In this document: positions 44,906 to 53,080 of the stretch, in pieces
How the letters are laid out: every line of letters begins with the position of its first letter
Numbering within the stretch: position 1 is the stretch's first letter
Assembly: GCA_038206235.1 (NCBI GenBank)
Contig: JBBRBB010000001.1
Span: 1 to 64,000, forward strand
Direction: 5' to 3'
Source of the DNA: JBBRBB01 sp038206235
GTDB taxonomy: Bacteria; Bacteroidota; Bacteroidia; Chitinophagales; Chitinophagaceae
DNA length: 64,000 nt
Notes under the pieces: generated by a model
Told to the model about the DNA's origin: nothing
Database searches by the model: none
Seen by the model: the letters and a program-made list of their open reading frames with translations, nothing else
Position numbers and translations under genes: made by a program

Positions 44906-45877
44906 ATGCTAAGAGAAATTGTTTTATATCTCGTCTTCGGTATTGTATTAATATTAGCGCTGATATTTGATTTAGGATTATTAAGTAAAAAGAATAAAAA
45001 GATTACCATAAAGCAGGCTTTACTGCAAACCCTTTTCTGGGTAAGCCTTGCAATGGCTTTTTTTGTTTTTATGTGGACAGAGAATGGACAAAAATCTGCC
45101 CTCGAATACCTTAGCGCTTATCTTATGGAATGGAGCCTTAGCATTGACAATATTTTTGTGTTTATAATTATATTTTCATCTTTCCGGGTTAAAGAACAGT
45201 ATTATTCAAGGGTTTTATTAGCAGGGATTCTCATAGCTATCGTATTGAGAATAATTTTTATTACTGTGGGAGTAGTTATTGTTCAGGAGTTTGAATGGGT
45301 GCTGCTTTTATTCGGCGCTTTTCTTGTTTTTACGGGATATAAAATGTTTACTGCCACCGGAAATGAAGAATACGACCCCCACCAGAGTAAAGTATATTTG
45401 GTTTTAAAAAAATATCTTCCCATACTTCCCGATGATGGCGGAGGAAAATATTTTGTAAAGAAGAATGGTAAACATTATTACAGTTCTTTATTTGTTGTAG
45501 TAGTATTATTGGCAACCATTGACCTTGTATTTGCGTTAGACTCAATTCCCGCAGTAATTGGCATTTCAAGAGAAAAGCTGGTGATATATACTTCTAATAT
45601 TTTTGCGGTATTAGGACTTCGTTCTCTCTTCTTTTTGTTGCGCGGAGCCGTAAGTAAATTCGATTATTTGCAGCAGGGAATTGCAATCGTTCTTATTTTT
45701 ATTGGCCTTAAAATGCTGAGCGAGCACTGGCTAAATAACTGGATTGCTCAGAATACACAAGTATTAATCTCACTCTCAGTAATTCTTCTCTGCATTGCAT
45801 GCTCTATATTGTATTCCGTCTTTATGAAGAAAAAAGAAACAACGCAAAATATGCATGATGATACAAGCATTCAATAG
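44906..45877 (+). CDS. TerC family integral membrane protein
   Basis: 323 residues, nine or so transmembrane segments. The TerC/Alx marks are the acidic residues inside helices: EWSLSIDNIFVFIIIF near residue 72 and VLLATIDLVFALDSIPAVIGIS near 200. Members export manganese or help metalate secreted proteins, and some act in tellurite resistance; the exact role here is not decided by sequence. A short cytoplasmic linker (about 153-185) is typical. The next gene starts 10 bases after its stop. Confidence 0.9.
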   Translation: MLREIVLYLVFGIVLILALIFDLGLLSKKNKKITIKQALLQTLFWVSLAMAFFVFMWTENGQKSALEYLSAYLMEWSLSIDNIFVFIIIFSSFRVKEQYYSRVLLAGILIAIVLRIIFITVGVVIVQEFEWVLLLFGAFLVFTGYKMFTATGNEEYDPHQSKVYLVLKKYLPILPDDGGGKYFVKKNGKHYYSSLFVVVVLLATIDLVFALDSIPAVIGISREKLVIYTSNIFAVLGLRSLFFLLRGAVSKFDYLQQGIAIVLIFIGLKMLSEHWLNNWIAQNTQVLISLSVILLCIACSILYSVFMKKKETTQNMHDDTSIQ

Positions 45878-45886
45878 ACATAATCC

Positions 45887-48346
45887 TTGCAATACACTCT
45901 TCAACATATAGCTGATGCTTTAGGCTTTGAAGCGGTCATTAATCTGGATGATGCACCGGTTAATTTTTTGCTTACCGATAGCCGGCGCATTTCTTTTCCG
46001 GCTTCCTCTTTATTTTTTGCTTTACAAACAGAAAGAAGAGATGCTCATATTTTCATTAAAGAATTGTATGAAAGAGGAGTAAAAAATTTTGTTGTAAGAA
46101 AAGATTTTGATATCAGCCCTTATACTGATGCGAATTTTTTGTTTGCAGAAAATACGTTGCAGGCATTACAACGGCTTGCTGCCTATCATCGCTCACAATT
46201 CAATTACCCGGTAATAGCAATTACGGGCAGTAATGGAAAAACGGTAGTTAAAGAATGGCTGCATCAATTACTCTCTCCCGATTATAATATTGTGAGAAGC
46301 CCAAGAAGCTATAATTCGCAAACAGGCGTTGCACTGAGTCTCTGGCAAATGAATGAAGCGAATAATCTCGCCATATTCGAAGCCGGCATTTCACAAACAG
46401 GTGAAATGGAAAAGATAGAAAGAATGATACAGCCAAACATCGGTTTGTTTACAAATATTGGTGAAGCGCATAATGATGGGTTTAAAAATTTGGAAGAAAA
46501 AATAAAAGAAAAGCTTCAGCTTTTTAAAAATGTAAATGTGATTATATGCAATACGGATGACTGTTTAATTCTAAATGAGCTGCAAAATTTCAAAGGAAAA
46601 ATATATAGCTGGTCAATGCAAAATAAGGCATCTCTTACAATAACATCTGTAAAAAAATCTGAAGCATCAACAACCATCTCAACTTTATACAAGGAGCAGC
46701 CATTAGAAGTTGTGATTGATTTTACAGATGATGGATCCATACAAAATGCAATATCCTGTATTTGCGTGATGCTTTATTTCAGCGTGCCTGTAAGCACTAT
46801 TACAAACCGGATGAAAGAATTGCATAGTGTGGATATGCGTATGCAGTTGTTGCCCGGCATAAATAATTGTTCTGTTATTAACGACAGTTACAGCTTCGAC
46901 TTAAATTCATTTTCTGTTGCGCTTGATTTTTTAATGCAGCAACATCAGCATGAACAAAAAACAGTGATACTATCAGACATTCCTGCTGCAAGCGATAAAA
47001 AATTCTATACACAGGCCGCTGATATGCTTCAGGCCAAAAATATTCAGCGTGTTATTACAATAGGGGAGAGGTGGAATATTTACCAGGATGAATTAAACAA
47101 TAAAATTCCGGTTACCGGGCATTATCTTTCTACGGATGCTTTCATAAAAAAATTTTCTGATAATCATTTTAGAGGCGAAGCCATACTATTAAAAGGTGCA
47201 AGGGTATTTATGTTTGAAAAAATTGCTGTGCTGCTTGAGAGAAAAGTTCATCAAACAGTAATGGAAATTAATTTGAATGCTCTTGCCCATAACCTGAAAC
47301 AATTTCAGCAACTATTAAAACCCGGCGTAAAATTAATGGCAATGGTGAAAGCCTTTGGTTATGGAAGTGGTGCTGGTGTGGCCAACCTGCTGCAGTTTCA
47401 TAAAGCAGATTATCTCGCTGTTGCTTACGCTGATGAGGGTGTCGAGTTAAGAAAAGCGAATATCAGCCTGCCTATATTGGTTTTGAATATTGATGAGGCC
47501 GCATTTGAAACGCTGGTGCAGTATCACCTGGAACCTGAATTATTCTCTATAAATATTTTCAAATCACTTGATGATTTTTTAAGCAGGCAGGGATTGCACC
47601 AATATCCTGTTCATATAAAATTAGATACAGGTATGCATCGTTTAGGTTTTGAAGAAGATGATTTGGAGCAACTGATTTCATTATTAGAAAATAACAACAG
47701 GATGACGGTAAGGTCTGTATTCACTCATCTTGCTGCTAGTGAAAATGCTGATGAAGATGCCTTTACTCAAACGCAGGCAAAAAAACTTTTAGCATGGAGC
47801 AATCGCCTGCAGCAAAGCCTCAATTATATATTCCTGCGACATATCGCAAATTCTGCTGCCATTTTTCGCAATGCTGATTTGCAGTTTGATATGGTGCGTC
47901 CGGGTATTGGCTTATATGGCGTGCATAGTGATGCTCAAAACAAGCTTAACCTGCAAACCGTTGCCACATTAAAAACAACAATAGCACAAATACGAAATGT
48001 AGAAGCCGGTGATACGGTGGGCTATAACCGTAGTGAAAAATTATCCCGTAATTCTTTAATAGCAACACTGCGCATTGGATATGCAGATGGTTTTCGAAGG
48101 CAATTAAGTAACGGTGTTGGTAAAGTTTTTATTAAAGGAAAAATTGCCCCGGTAATAGGAACTGTAGCAATGGATATGACTATGATTGATATTACTGATA
48201 TACCCGGCGTAAAAGAAAATGATGAAGTGGAAATTTTTGGAAAACATATTCCTGTCTCGCAAGTGGCCAAAGCCTGCGGCACTATCGCTTACGAAATTCT
48301 CACAGGTATAAATCAGCGGGTAAAGAGAGTGTATGTGGAAGAGTAA
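45887..48346 (+). CDS. MurF ligase-alanine racemase fusion
   Basis: 819 residues. Residues 1-450 are a MurF-like Mur ligase with the loop AITGSNGKTVVKEWLHQLL at about 110-128. Residues 455-819 are alanine racemase: the PLP lysine in MAMVKAFGYGSGAG at about 487, LDTGMHRLGFE, the second catalytic-Tyr region VGYNRSEKLSRNS, and AMDMTMIDITD. The fusion is standard in Bacteroidota and links D-Ala production to its ligation. The start is TTG 45887, because TAG and TAA block the frame just upstream. A second, separate murF exists at 692-1993. Confidence 0.93.
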   Translation: MQYTLQHIADALGFEAVINLDDAPVNFLLTDSRRISFPASSLFFALQTERRDAHIFIKELYERGVKNFVVRKDFDISPYTDANFLFAENTLQALQRLAAYHRSQFNYPVIAITGSNGKTVVKEWLHQLLSPDYNIVRSPRSYNSQTGVALSLWQMNEANNLAIFEAGISQTGEMEKIERMIQPNIGLFTNIGEAHNDGFKNLEEKIKEKLQLFKNVNVIICNTDDCLILNELQNFKGKIYSWSMQNKASLTITSVKKSEASTTISTLYKEQPLEVVIDFTDDGSIQNAISCICVMLYFSVPVSTITNRMKELHSVDMRMQLLPGINNCSVINDSYSFDLNSFSVALDFLMQQHQHEQKTVILSDIPAASDKKFYTQAADMLQAKNIQRVITIGERWNIYQDELNNKIPVTGHYLSTDAFIKKFSDNHFRGEAILLKGARVFMFEKIAVLLERKVHQTVMEINLNALAHNLKQFQQLLKPGVKLMAMVKAFGYGSGAGVANLLQFHKADYLAVAYADEGVELRKANISLPILVLNIDEAAFETLVQYHLEPELFSINIFKSLDDFLSRQGLHQYPVHIKLDTGMHRLGFEEDDLEQLISLLENNNRMTVRSVFTHLAASENADEDAFTQTQAKKLLAWSNRLQQSLNYIFLRHIANSAAIFRNADLQFDMVRPGIGLYGVHSDAQNKLNLQTVATLKTTIAQIRNVEAGDTVGYNRSEKLSRNSLIATLRIGYADGFRRQLSNGVGKVFIKGKIAPVIGTVAMDMTMIDITDIPGVKENDEVEIFGKHIPVSQVAKACGTIAYEILTGINQRVKRVYVEE

Positions 48347-48434
48347 ATTGCATTATTGATTTTAAATATCGCATAAACCTTTCACATTTTTATCGTTTTT
48401 ATTTCATCTATATTTGCCGCCTAAAAAATTTTTT

Positions 48435-49106
48435 GTGAAAGGAAGACAGGTTGCTTTATTTATCATCATTTTATTGCTGGCAGACCAGGCTCTGAAAATT
48501 TATATTAAAACACATTACCGGCTTGGTGAAGAGCATAACGTGATTGGCAACTGGTTCAGGTTACATTTTGTAGAGAATGAGGGGATGGCGTGGGGCTGGA
48601 AATTTGGTGGCAATTTTGGTAAAATTGCACTTACACTTTTCAGGCTTGTTGCTGTTATTTTCGGCACGTTTTACCTGCGTGAAATTGTTAGAAAAAAATA
48701 TCATAATGGTTTTATAATATGTGCTGCACTTATTTATGCTGGGGCTTTTGGGAATTTGATTGACAGCATGTTTTATGGATTAATATTCAACAGCAGCAAC
48801 CCTTTCACAGTTTCCACTCTGTTCCCTTCCGAAGGCGGCTATACAACATTTTTGCATGGCAAAGTGGTTGATATGCTTTACTTCCCTATCATCACAGGAA
48901 AAAAATATCCTGACTGGTTCCCCTTGTGGCATGGGCAGGATTTTGAATTTTTCAGCCCCGTTTTTAATTTGGCCGATGCTTCTATTTCTACAGGTGTTAT
49001 TGCATTGCTCTTATGGCAAAAGAAATTCTTTCCCCAAAAGAAACATGAGCTTAACCGTGTAGTTGAAACAGAAACTGTTGTTAGTGACAGTACACAGGTT
49101 CTATAG
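48435..49106 (+). CDS. lspA: signal peptidase II (lipoprotein signal peptidase)
   Basis: 223 residues from GTG 48435 (a TTG at 48414 is also possible). Four transmembrane segments. The catalytic Asp pair is in GAFGNLIDSMFYG and VFNLADASISTG. FVENEGMAWGWKFGGNF is the usual substrate-side motif. The protein is longer than the E. coli enzyme because of a loop of about 40 residues between the active-site motifs (PFTVSTLFPSEGGYTTF), common in this phylum. It cleaves lipoprotein signal peptides, several of which are predicted in this window. Confidence 0.92.
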   Translation: MKGRQVALFIIILLLADQALKIYIKTHYRLGEEHNVIGNWFRLHFVENEGMAWGWKFGGNFGKIALTLFRLVAVIFGTFYLREIVRKKYHNGFIICAALIYAGAFGNLIDSMFYGLIFNSSNPFTVSTLFPSEGGYTTFLHGKVVDMLYFPIITGKKYPDWFPLWHGQDFEFFSPVFNLADASISTGVIALLLWQKKFFPQKKHELNRVVETETVVSDSTQVL

Positions 49107-49168
49107 ATTTTTTATTTTGCAAACTTTATAACATTCTTTCAACTTTCGTTGTGCTGCTACGCACATCC

Positions 49169-49194
49169 GCCCGACTAACTGTAGGTCGCCGGGC
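49169..49194. repeat. imperfect GC-rich hairpin after lspA
   Basis: GCCCGAC (49169-49175) pairs with GTC-gc-CGGGC (49185-49194 region) around about 9 bases. It has no T run. It lies in the 210-base gap between lspA and the next gene, which is otherwise empty. Confidence 0.35.
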
Positions 49195-49295
49195 TTCAGG
49201 TCTCTTCATTTTGTGCAACATTTTAGACGAATTGTTATTATCTACTCTGAGAATTTTTTTAAAAAATATTTTGTCAAATTGAAAATTATCATTTT

Positions 49296-49312
49296 ACTTT
49301 GCGTTTCAAAGT
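49296..49312. promoter_or_regulatory. palindromic operator upstream of the membrane protein/regulator operon
   Basis: ACTTTG-N5-CAAAGT, 8 bases before the ATG at 49320. It overlaps a TTACTTTG box that sits 20 bases after a TTTG (49270-49273), so a protein bound here would block the promoter. The same palindrome with the same flanking GCTTTTTA recurs at 50440-50456. Confidence 0.6.
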
Positions 49313-49319
49313 GCTTTTT

Positions 49320-49979
49320 ATGATTGAAGAAAAACAGCTTTCCAACACTTTAGAAAACATAAAGCAAATGATGGAGCGCAGCAGCCGCTTCATCAGTCTT
49401 AGCGGCTTAAGTGGAATTTCCGCTGGTATATGTGCTTTAACAGGCGCCTGGTTTGCAAAAAGTGTAATTGAAAAAAATAATTATTCCATAAGTGATCTGC
49501 GGAGTATTAAACGGGGAGATATGTATTCAGTAAAAACTGATATTGTTGATTATTTGCAAAACCCGCTTTTTCAAATTGCAATTATAACTTTTATTGCCGC
49601 ATTTGTTTCTGCATTTGCTTTTACTTACCTGCGGAGCAAAAAAAATAATATCCCTATTTGGGGAACTACGGCCCGCCGTTTAATGCTCAACGTGATAATG
49701 CCAATGATTGCAGGAGGGATTTTTTTATTAAAACTTATTGATGCAGGAGTTTATGGTTTTATTGCGCCGGGATGTTTAATTTTTTATGGGCTTGCTGTGT
49801 TGAATGCAAGCAAATATACTTTGCTTGAAACAAAATATCTTGGATATAGTATAATGCTTACCGGGCTTGTGAACTTGTGGTTTATGGGTTATGGGCTTTA
49901 TTTCTGGGCGATAGGCTTTGGAGTATTTCATATTATTTATGGGGCAGCCATGTGGTGGAAATATGAAAAAAGTCATTGA
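49320..49979 (+). CDS. membrane protein of a regulator-linked pair
   Basis: 219 residues from ATG 49320. After a soluble N-terminal helix (EEKQLSNTLENIKQMMERSS) come about six hydrophobic segments. Its last codons (KSH-stop) are part of a 22-base tandem repeat. No assigned function. Pairs of such a membrane protein with a small winged-helix regulator recur in Bacteroidota, so a sensing or signalling role with the 50124-50423 gene is plausible but unproven. Confidence 0.65.
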   Translation: MIEEKQLSNTLENIKQMMERSSRFISLSGLSGISAGICALTGAWFAKSVIEKNNYSISDLRSIKRGDMYSVKTDIVDYLQNPLFQIAIITFIAAFVSAFAFTYLRSKKNNIPIWGTTARRLMLNVIMPMIAGGIFLLKLIDAGVYGFIAPGCLIFYGLAVLNASKYTLLETKYLGYSIMLTGLVNLWFMGYGLYFWAIGFGVFHIIYGAAMWWKYEKSH

Positions 49980-50108
49980 GTCATTTTGAAAAAGTCATTG
50001 AGTTATTGTGAAAAAGTTATTGAGTCATTGGGGAAAAGTCATTGAGTCATTTTGAAAAAGTCATGAGTCATTGTGAAAAAAAAGTCATTGAGTCATTGAG
50101 TTATTGTG
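49965..50108 (+). repeat. 22-base tandem repeat spanning a stop codon
   Basis: Six imperfect copies of GAAAAAGTCATTGAGTCATT plus two bases. The first copy contains the last codons and TGA of the membrane protein gene, and the rest fill the gap to the regulator gene. The sixth copy has an extra CATTGAG. Copy-number change would leave the C terminus intact but alter spacing to the downstream gene. Confidence 0.85.
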
Positions 50109-50123
50109 AAGCGTATTACGTTT

Positions 50124-50423
50124 ATGAAAAATCCGATTGAAAATCTTAATAAAATTTTTGACAGCAGAATACGGCTTGGTATTATGAGCGCGGTGTTAGT
50201 AAATGCTGCGGTAAGCTATAATGAATTAAAAGAGCTGATACAGGTTACGGATGGAAACCTGGCAAGCCATCTTAAAACATTAGAAGAAAGCGGTTACGTA
50301 AAAGTGCAGAAGGGATTTATAGGAAGAAAAACCAATACCACTTATGCGGTTACAAAAGCGGGCGACAAGGCATTTAAAACGCATTTGGATGCTTTGGGAG
50401 AAATGATAAAAAAGACGAAATAA
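50124..50423 (+). CDS. winged-helix transcriptional regulator
   Basis: 99 residues from ATG 50124. It is almost entirely one winged helix-turn-helix: LNKIFDSRIRLGIMSAVLVN, then VSYNELKELIQVTDGNLASHLKTLEESGYVKV with a basic wing, ending TKAGDKAFKTHLDALGEM. Like MarR/ArsR-type single-domain regulators it should bind a palindrome as a dimer. The ACTTTG-N5-CAAAGT sites at 49296 and 50440 are the obvious candidates. Cotranscribed with the membrane gene through the tandem repeat. Confidence 0.83.
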   Translation: MKNPIENLNKIFDSRIRLGIMSAVLVNAAVSYNELKELIQVTDGNLASHLKTLEESGYVKVQKGFIGRKTNTTYAVTKAGDKAFKTHLDALGEMIKKTK

Positions 50424-50439
50424 TTTTTTTTGATTATAT

Positions 50440-50456
50440 ACTTTGAAATACAAAGT
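50440..50456. promoter_or_regulatory. second copy of the ACTTTG-N5-CAAAGT operator
   Basis: Same palindrome and same GCTTTTTA flank as at 49296-49312, located 21 bases before the radical SAM gene and 17 bases after the regulator stop. It suggests the regulator controls the radical SAM gene as well as its own operon. Confidence 0.55.
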
Positions 50457-50476
50457 GCTTTTTAAATAATTTGCTC

Positions 50477-51883
50477 ATGAAAATCAAAATGATATTACCG
50501 GCGCTTACTGAAGCGAAGAGCCAGTATTGGCGCCCTATTAAATATTCGTTGTTTCCTCCTTTAGGATTAGCGACGCTGGCTGCTTATTGTTCTCCGCATG
50601 ATGAGATCAATTTGCAGGATGAACATGTGGAGCAATTACAAATTGATGATAATCCGGATTTGGTTATTATTCAGGTTTATATCACAAACGCTTTTCGTTC
50701 TTACGCATTAGCTGATCATTATCGCAGAAATGGAGCCTATGTTTGTTTAGGGGGCTTGCATGTTTCCTCATTACCAGATGAAGCAATGATGCACGCCGAT
50801 AGTATTTTTATTGGCCCTGGTGAAGATACTTTCCCCCTATTCCTTTCTGATTTTCGAAATGGATTTGCTAAGAAAATTTATACTAATTCAAAACGAAATA
50901 TTGAAAATATTCCTCCCGTTCGCCGAGATCTAATCAAACGCAATCTTTATTTAGTTCCTAATTCCATTGTAGTTTCAAGGGGTTGTCCGCATCATTGCGA
51001 TTTTTGTTATAAGGATGCTTTTTATGAAGGCGGTAAATCTTTCTATACTCAGCGCGTTGACGCAGCTTTATCAGAAATTGACAAACTGCCTGGCCGGCAT
51101 TTATATTTTCTCGATGATCATTTATTAGGAAATCAAAAATTTGCATCCGCATTGTTTACTGGAATGAAAGGAATGAATCGTTTATTCCAGGGAGCTTCAA
51201 CTATAGATGCTATTCTTCGGGGAGATTTAATTGAAAAAGCTGCAGAAGCGGGATTGCGCAGCATATTTGTAGGTTTTGAAACACTAAGTGCGGCTAATCT
51301 TCATCAAAGTAATAAAAGGCAAAACCTTAATAAGGATTATGAAGCAGCTATTAATCGTTTGCATTCTTTGGGCGTAATGATAAACGGCAGTTTCGTATTC
51401 GGATTAGATGATGATGGTAAAGATGTATTTAAGCGTACTGTAAATTGGTCGGTACAAAATGGACTTACTACTTGCACCTTTCATATTCTTACACCTTATC
51501 CGGGAACACGCTTGTATCAAACAATGGCAAGTGAGAAAAGACTTTTGCACAGCAACTGGGATTTATATGATACGAGGCAAGTAGTATATAAAACAATGGG
51601 ACTATCTGCGGAGGAATTAAAGAAAGGGTATGACTGGTCTTATAGAGCATTTTATTCATGGGGAAATATTTTGAAAGCATCATGGCAACATGATAATATC
51701 AAACATGTCGTCAAACATTTTACCTATGCGGGAGGATGGAAAAAATTTGAGCCTTTATGGAATTTTATGATTAAGACAAAGGGTTTAAATAAGATGCTTC
51801 CATTATTAGAGAAAGTCCTTTCTAAAGTTAGTTCCAGAAAAAAAGAAGTTGGTAATTTTTCTCCGTTTCCAGCTATTGCATAA
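50477..51883 (+). CDS. B12-binding radical SAM protein
   Basis: 468 residues from ATG 50477. The N-terminal third (about 1-140) is a cobalamin-binding-like domain (FPPLGLATLAAYCSPHDE, LVIIQVYITNAFRSYAL, FIGPGEDTFPLFL). The radical SAM core has CPHHCDFCY (CxxxCxxC) at about 170-177, then FLDDHLLGN and a TIM barrel to about 330. The C-terminal part (about 330-440) resembles DUF4070 tails. Such proteins methylate or rearrange lipids and antibiotics; the substrate is unknown. It is probably regulated by the upstream winged-helix protein. Confidence 0.87.
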   Translation: MKIKMILPALTEAKSQYWRPIKYSLFPPLGLATLAAYCSPHDEINLQDEHVEQLQIDDNPDLVIIQVYITNAFRSYALADHYRRNGAYVCLGGLHVSSLPDEAMMHADSIFIGPGEDTFPLFLSDFRNGFAKKIYTNSKRNIENIPPVRRDLIKRNLYLVPNSIVVSRGCPHHCDFCYKDAFYEGGKSFYTQRVDAALSEIDKLPGRHLYFLDDHLLGNQKFASALFTGMKGMNRLFQGASTIDAILRGDLIEKAAEAGLRSIFVGFETLSAANLHQSNKRQNLNKDYEAAINRLHSLGVMINGSFVFGLDDDGKDVFKRTVNWSVQNGLTTCTFHILTPYPGTRLYQTMASEKRLLHSNWDLYDTRQVVYKTMGLSAEELKKGYDWSYRAFYSWGNILKASWQHDNIKHVVKHFTYAGGWKKFEPLWNFMIKTKGLNKMLPLLEKVLSKVSSRKKEVGNFSPFPAIA

Positions 51884-51900
51884 ACTTAAAACATAAAATC

Positions 51901-52473
51901 ATGAAACATTCATCAATCATTACTGCTCATTTTGTTGCAGCTACTCTTGTAACTATTATTATTGGGCTGGTCTATGCAACGGTGCAGCAGGGGCATCGCT
52001 CAGTCGCCAATGATCCTCAACTGCAAATAGCCCGTGATATGGCTCATCGCCTTAGTGAGAACAAATCAGCAGCGTATTTATTTCCGAAAGATAGTATTGA
52101 CCTCTCACGAAGCTTGGGCTTATTTGCTACTCTGTATGATCATAATGGCAACCCTGTTTATTCGTCTGCATTGCTCGATGGAAAGCTTCCGCGGGTTCCC
52201 AAAGGTGTATTGGAATTTGTAAAAGAAAATGGTGAAGACGCTGTAACCTGGCAACCGAATGGCTGTGTACGAATGGCAATGGTAGTTGAAAGGGTAAACT
52301 CTCCGCAAGTTGCTGCAGTTGCTGTTGGCAGGTCGTTACAGGAGGTAGAAGTGAGAGAAAGTAATCTTGTTAAAATGATATTCCTTGCTCTTGTTGCCTC
52401 TATGGGAGTGATATTTATTCATTGTGCCATTCAATTATTCCTCTTACTAAAGCACACTCAAAACAACCCTTAA
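51901..52473 (+). CDS. bitopic membrane protein with periplasmic sensor-like domain
   Basis: 190 residues: transmembrane segment at about 10-27, a periplasmic part of about 120 residues containing GLFATLYDHNGNPVYSSALL (a Cache/PAS-like strand pattern), and a second transmembrane segment at about 157-183. No output domain follows, so it is not a complete kinase or chemoreceptor. It starts 17 bases after the radical SAM gene and may be in its operon. No family recognised. Confidence 0.6.
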   Translation: MKHSSIITAHFVAATLVTIIIGLVYATVQQGHRSVANDPQLQIARDMAHRLSENKSAAYLFPKDSIDLSRSLGLFATLYDHNGNPVYSSALLDGKLPRVPKGVLEFVKENGEDAVTWQPNGCVRMAMVVERVNSPQVAAVAVGRSLQEVEVRESNLVKMIFLALVASMGVIFIHCAIQLFLLLKHTQNNP

Positions 52474-52595
52474 CAAAGGCGTAATAAAGTTTTGGTAAAA
52501 GAGCAAAAGTTATATGCAAACCTCTTACTGAATCGTCTAACATCTTAGCCATAGAAAAATAAATACATTTCTATCGCAGATAAAATAAAAAAATT

Positions 52596-52757
52596 ATGAA
52601 TCAGATAAAATTAAATGCAATTGTTAATGCAATTACTCATTTAAAAAATGCAGTTACAGCACCACATTCAATAGCAGCCATTATTGTAGTCTATATTGCG
52701 GTTGTTGTTTTTACTCTTAAGGTATTTCATTTTATGAAAGACAGGAATGGAAACTAA
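52596..52757 (+). CDS. 53-residue single-span membrane peptide
   Basis: MNQIKLNAIVNAITHLKNAV, then a hydrophobic stretch IAAIIVVYIAVVVFTLKVF, and a short basic tail ending in KDRNGN. The frame, the start and the composition look real. A small membrane protein associated with the previous gene is possible. No homologue recognised. Confidence 0.45.
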   Translation: MNQIKLNAIVNAITHLKNAVTAPHSIAAIIVVYIAVVVFTLKVFHFMKDRNGN

Positions 52758-52776
52758 AATGCTTCTATGGTCTGAC

Positions 52777-53080
52777 CGTCCCGGGTCTGACCCCCTGCTT
52801 TACGGAACATGCTGTCCGGGGTAGAATCACAGAATTTAAAAGGCTATAATTTTTTTACACGCACCCGCACTTCCGAAAGTTCACTTTCATCTTTAAAAGA
52901 AATTCTATTTTTAACTTTCTTTACATATTTGGTCTTACTTCCGCCTTGCGGAACAGGCTGTCCCGGGGTTGACCCCTAAAATTTACGCACTTATAAATTT
53001 CTCTTTACACACACCTGCTCTGCAGAAGTTCACTTTCATCTTTAAAAAGAAATTTTATTTTTACTTTCTTTACAGATTAG
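52777..53080. repeat. tandem direct repeat, period about 149 bases, upstream of the kinase gene
   Basis: Two units (about 52777-52930 and 52931-53080) match best in the right half, where AGTTCACTTTCATCTTTAAA occurs at 52878 and 53027. The left parts share a GC-rich hairpin (CCGC-CTT-GCGG at 52941-52951; a worn version near 52785-52800). The second unit ends at the ATG of the kinase gene, so the duplication covers its whole upstream region. Confidence 0.7.

Noticed and set aside
45887..45889. Search for a conventional ATG for the MurF-racemase fusion
   Set aside because: TAG and TAA stops lie directly upstream in frame; only the TTG leaves the N-terminal domain complete.
49296..49312. ACTTTG palindrome read as a rho-independent terminator
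   Set aside because: Six-base arms with low GC and position in front of a start codon fit an operator, not a terminator.
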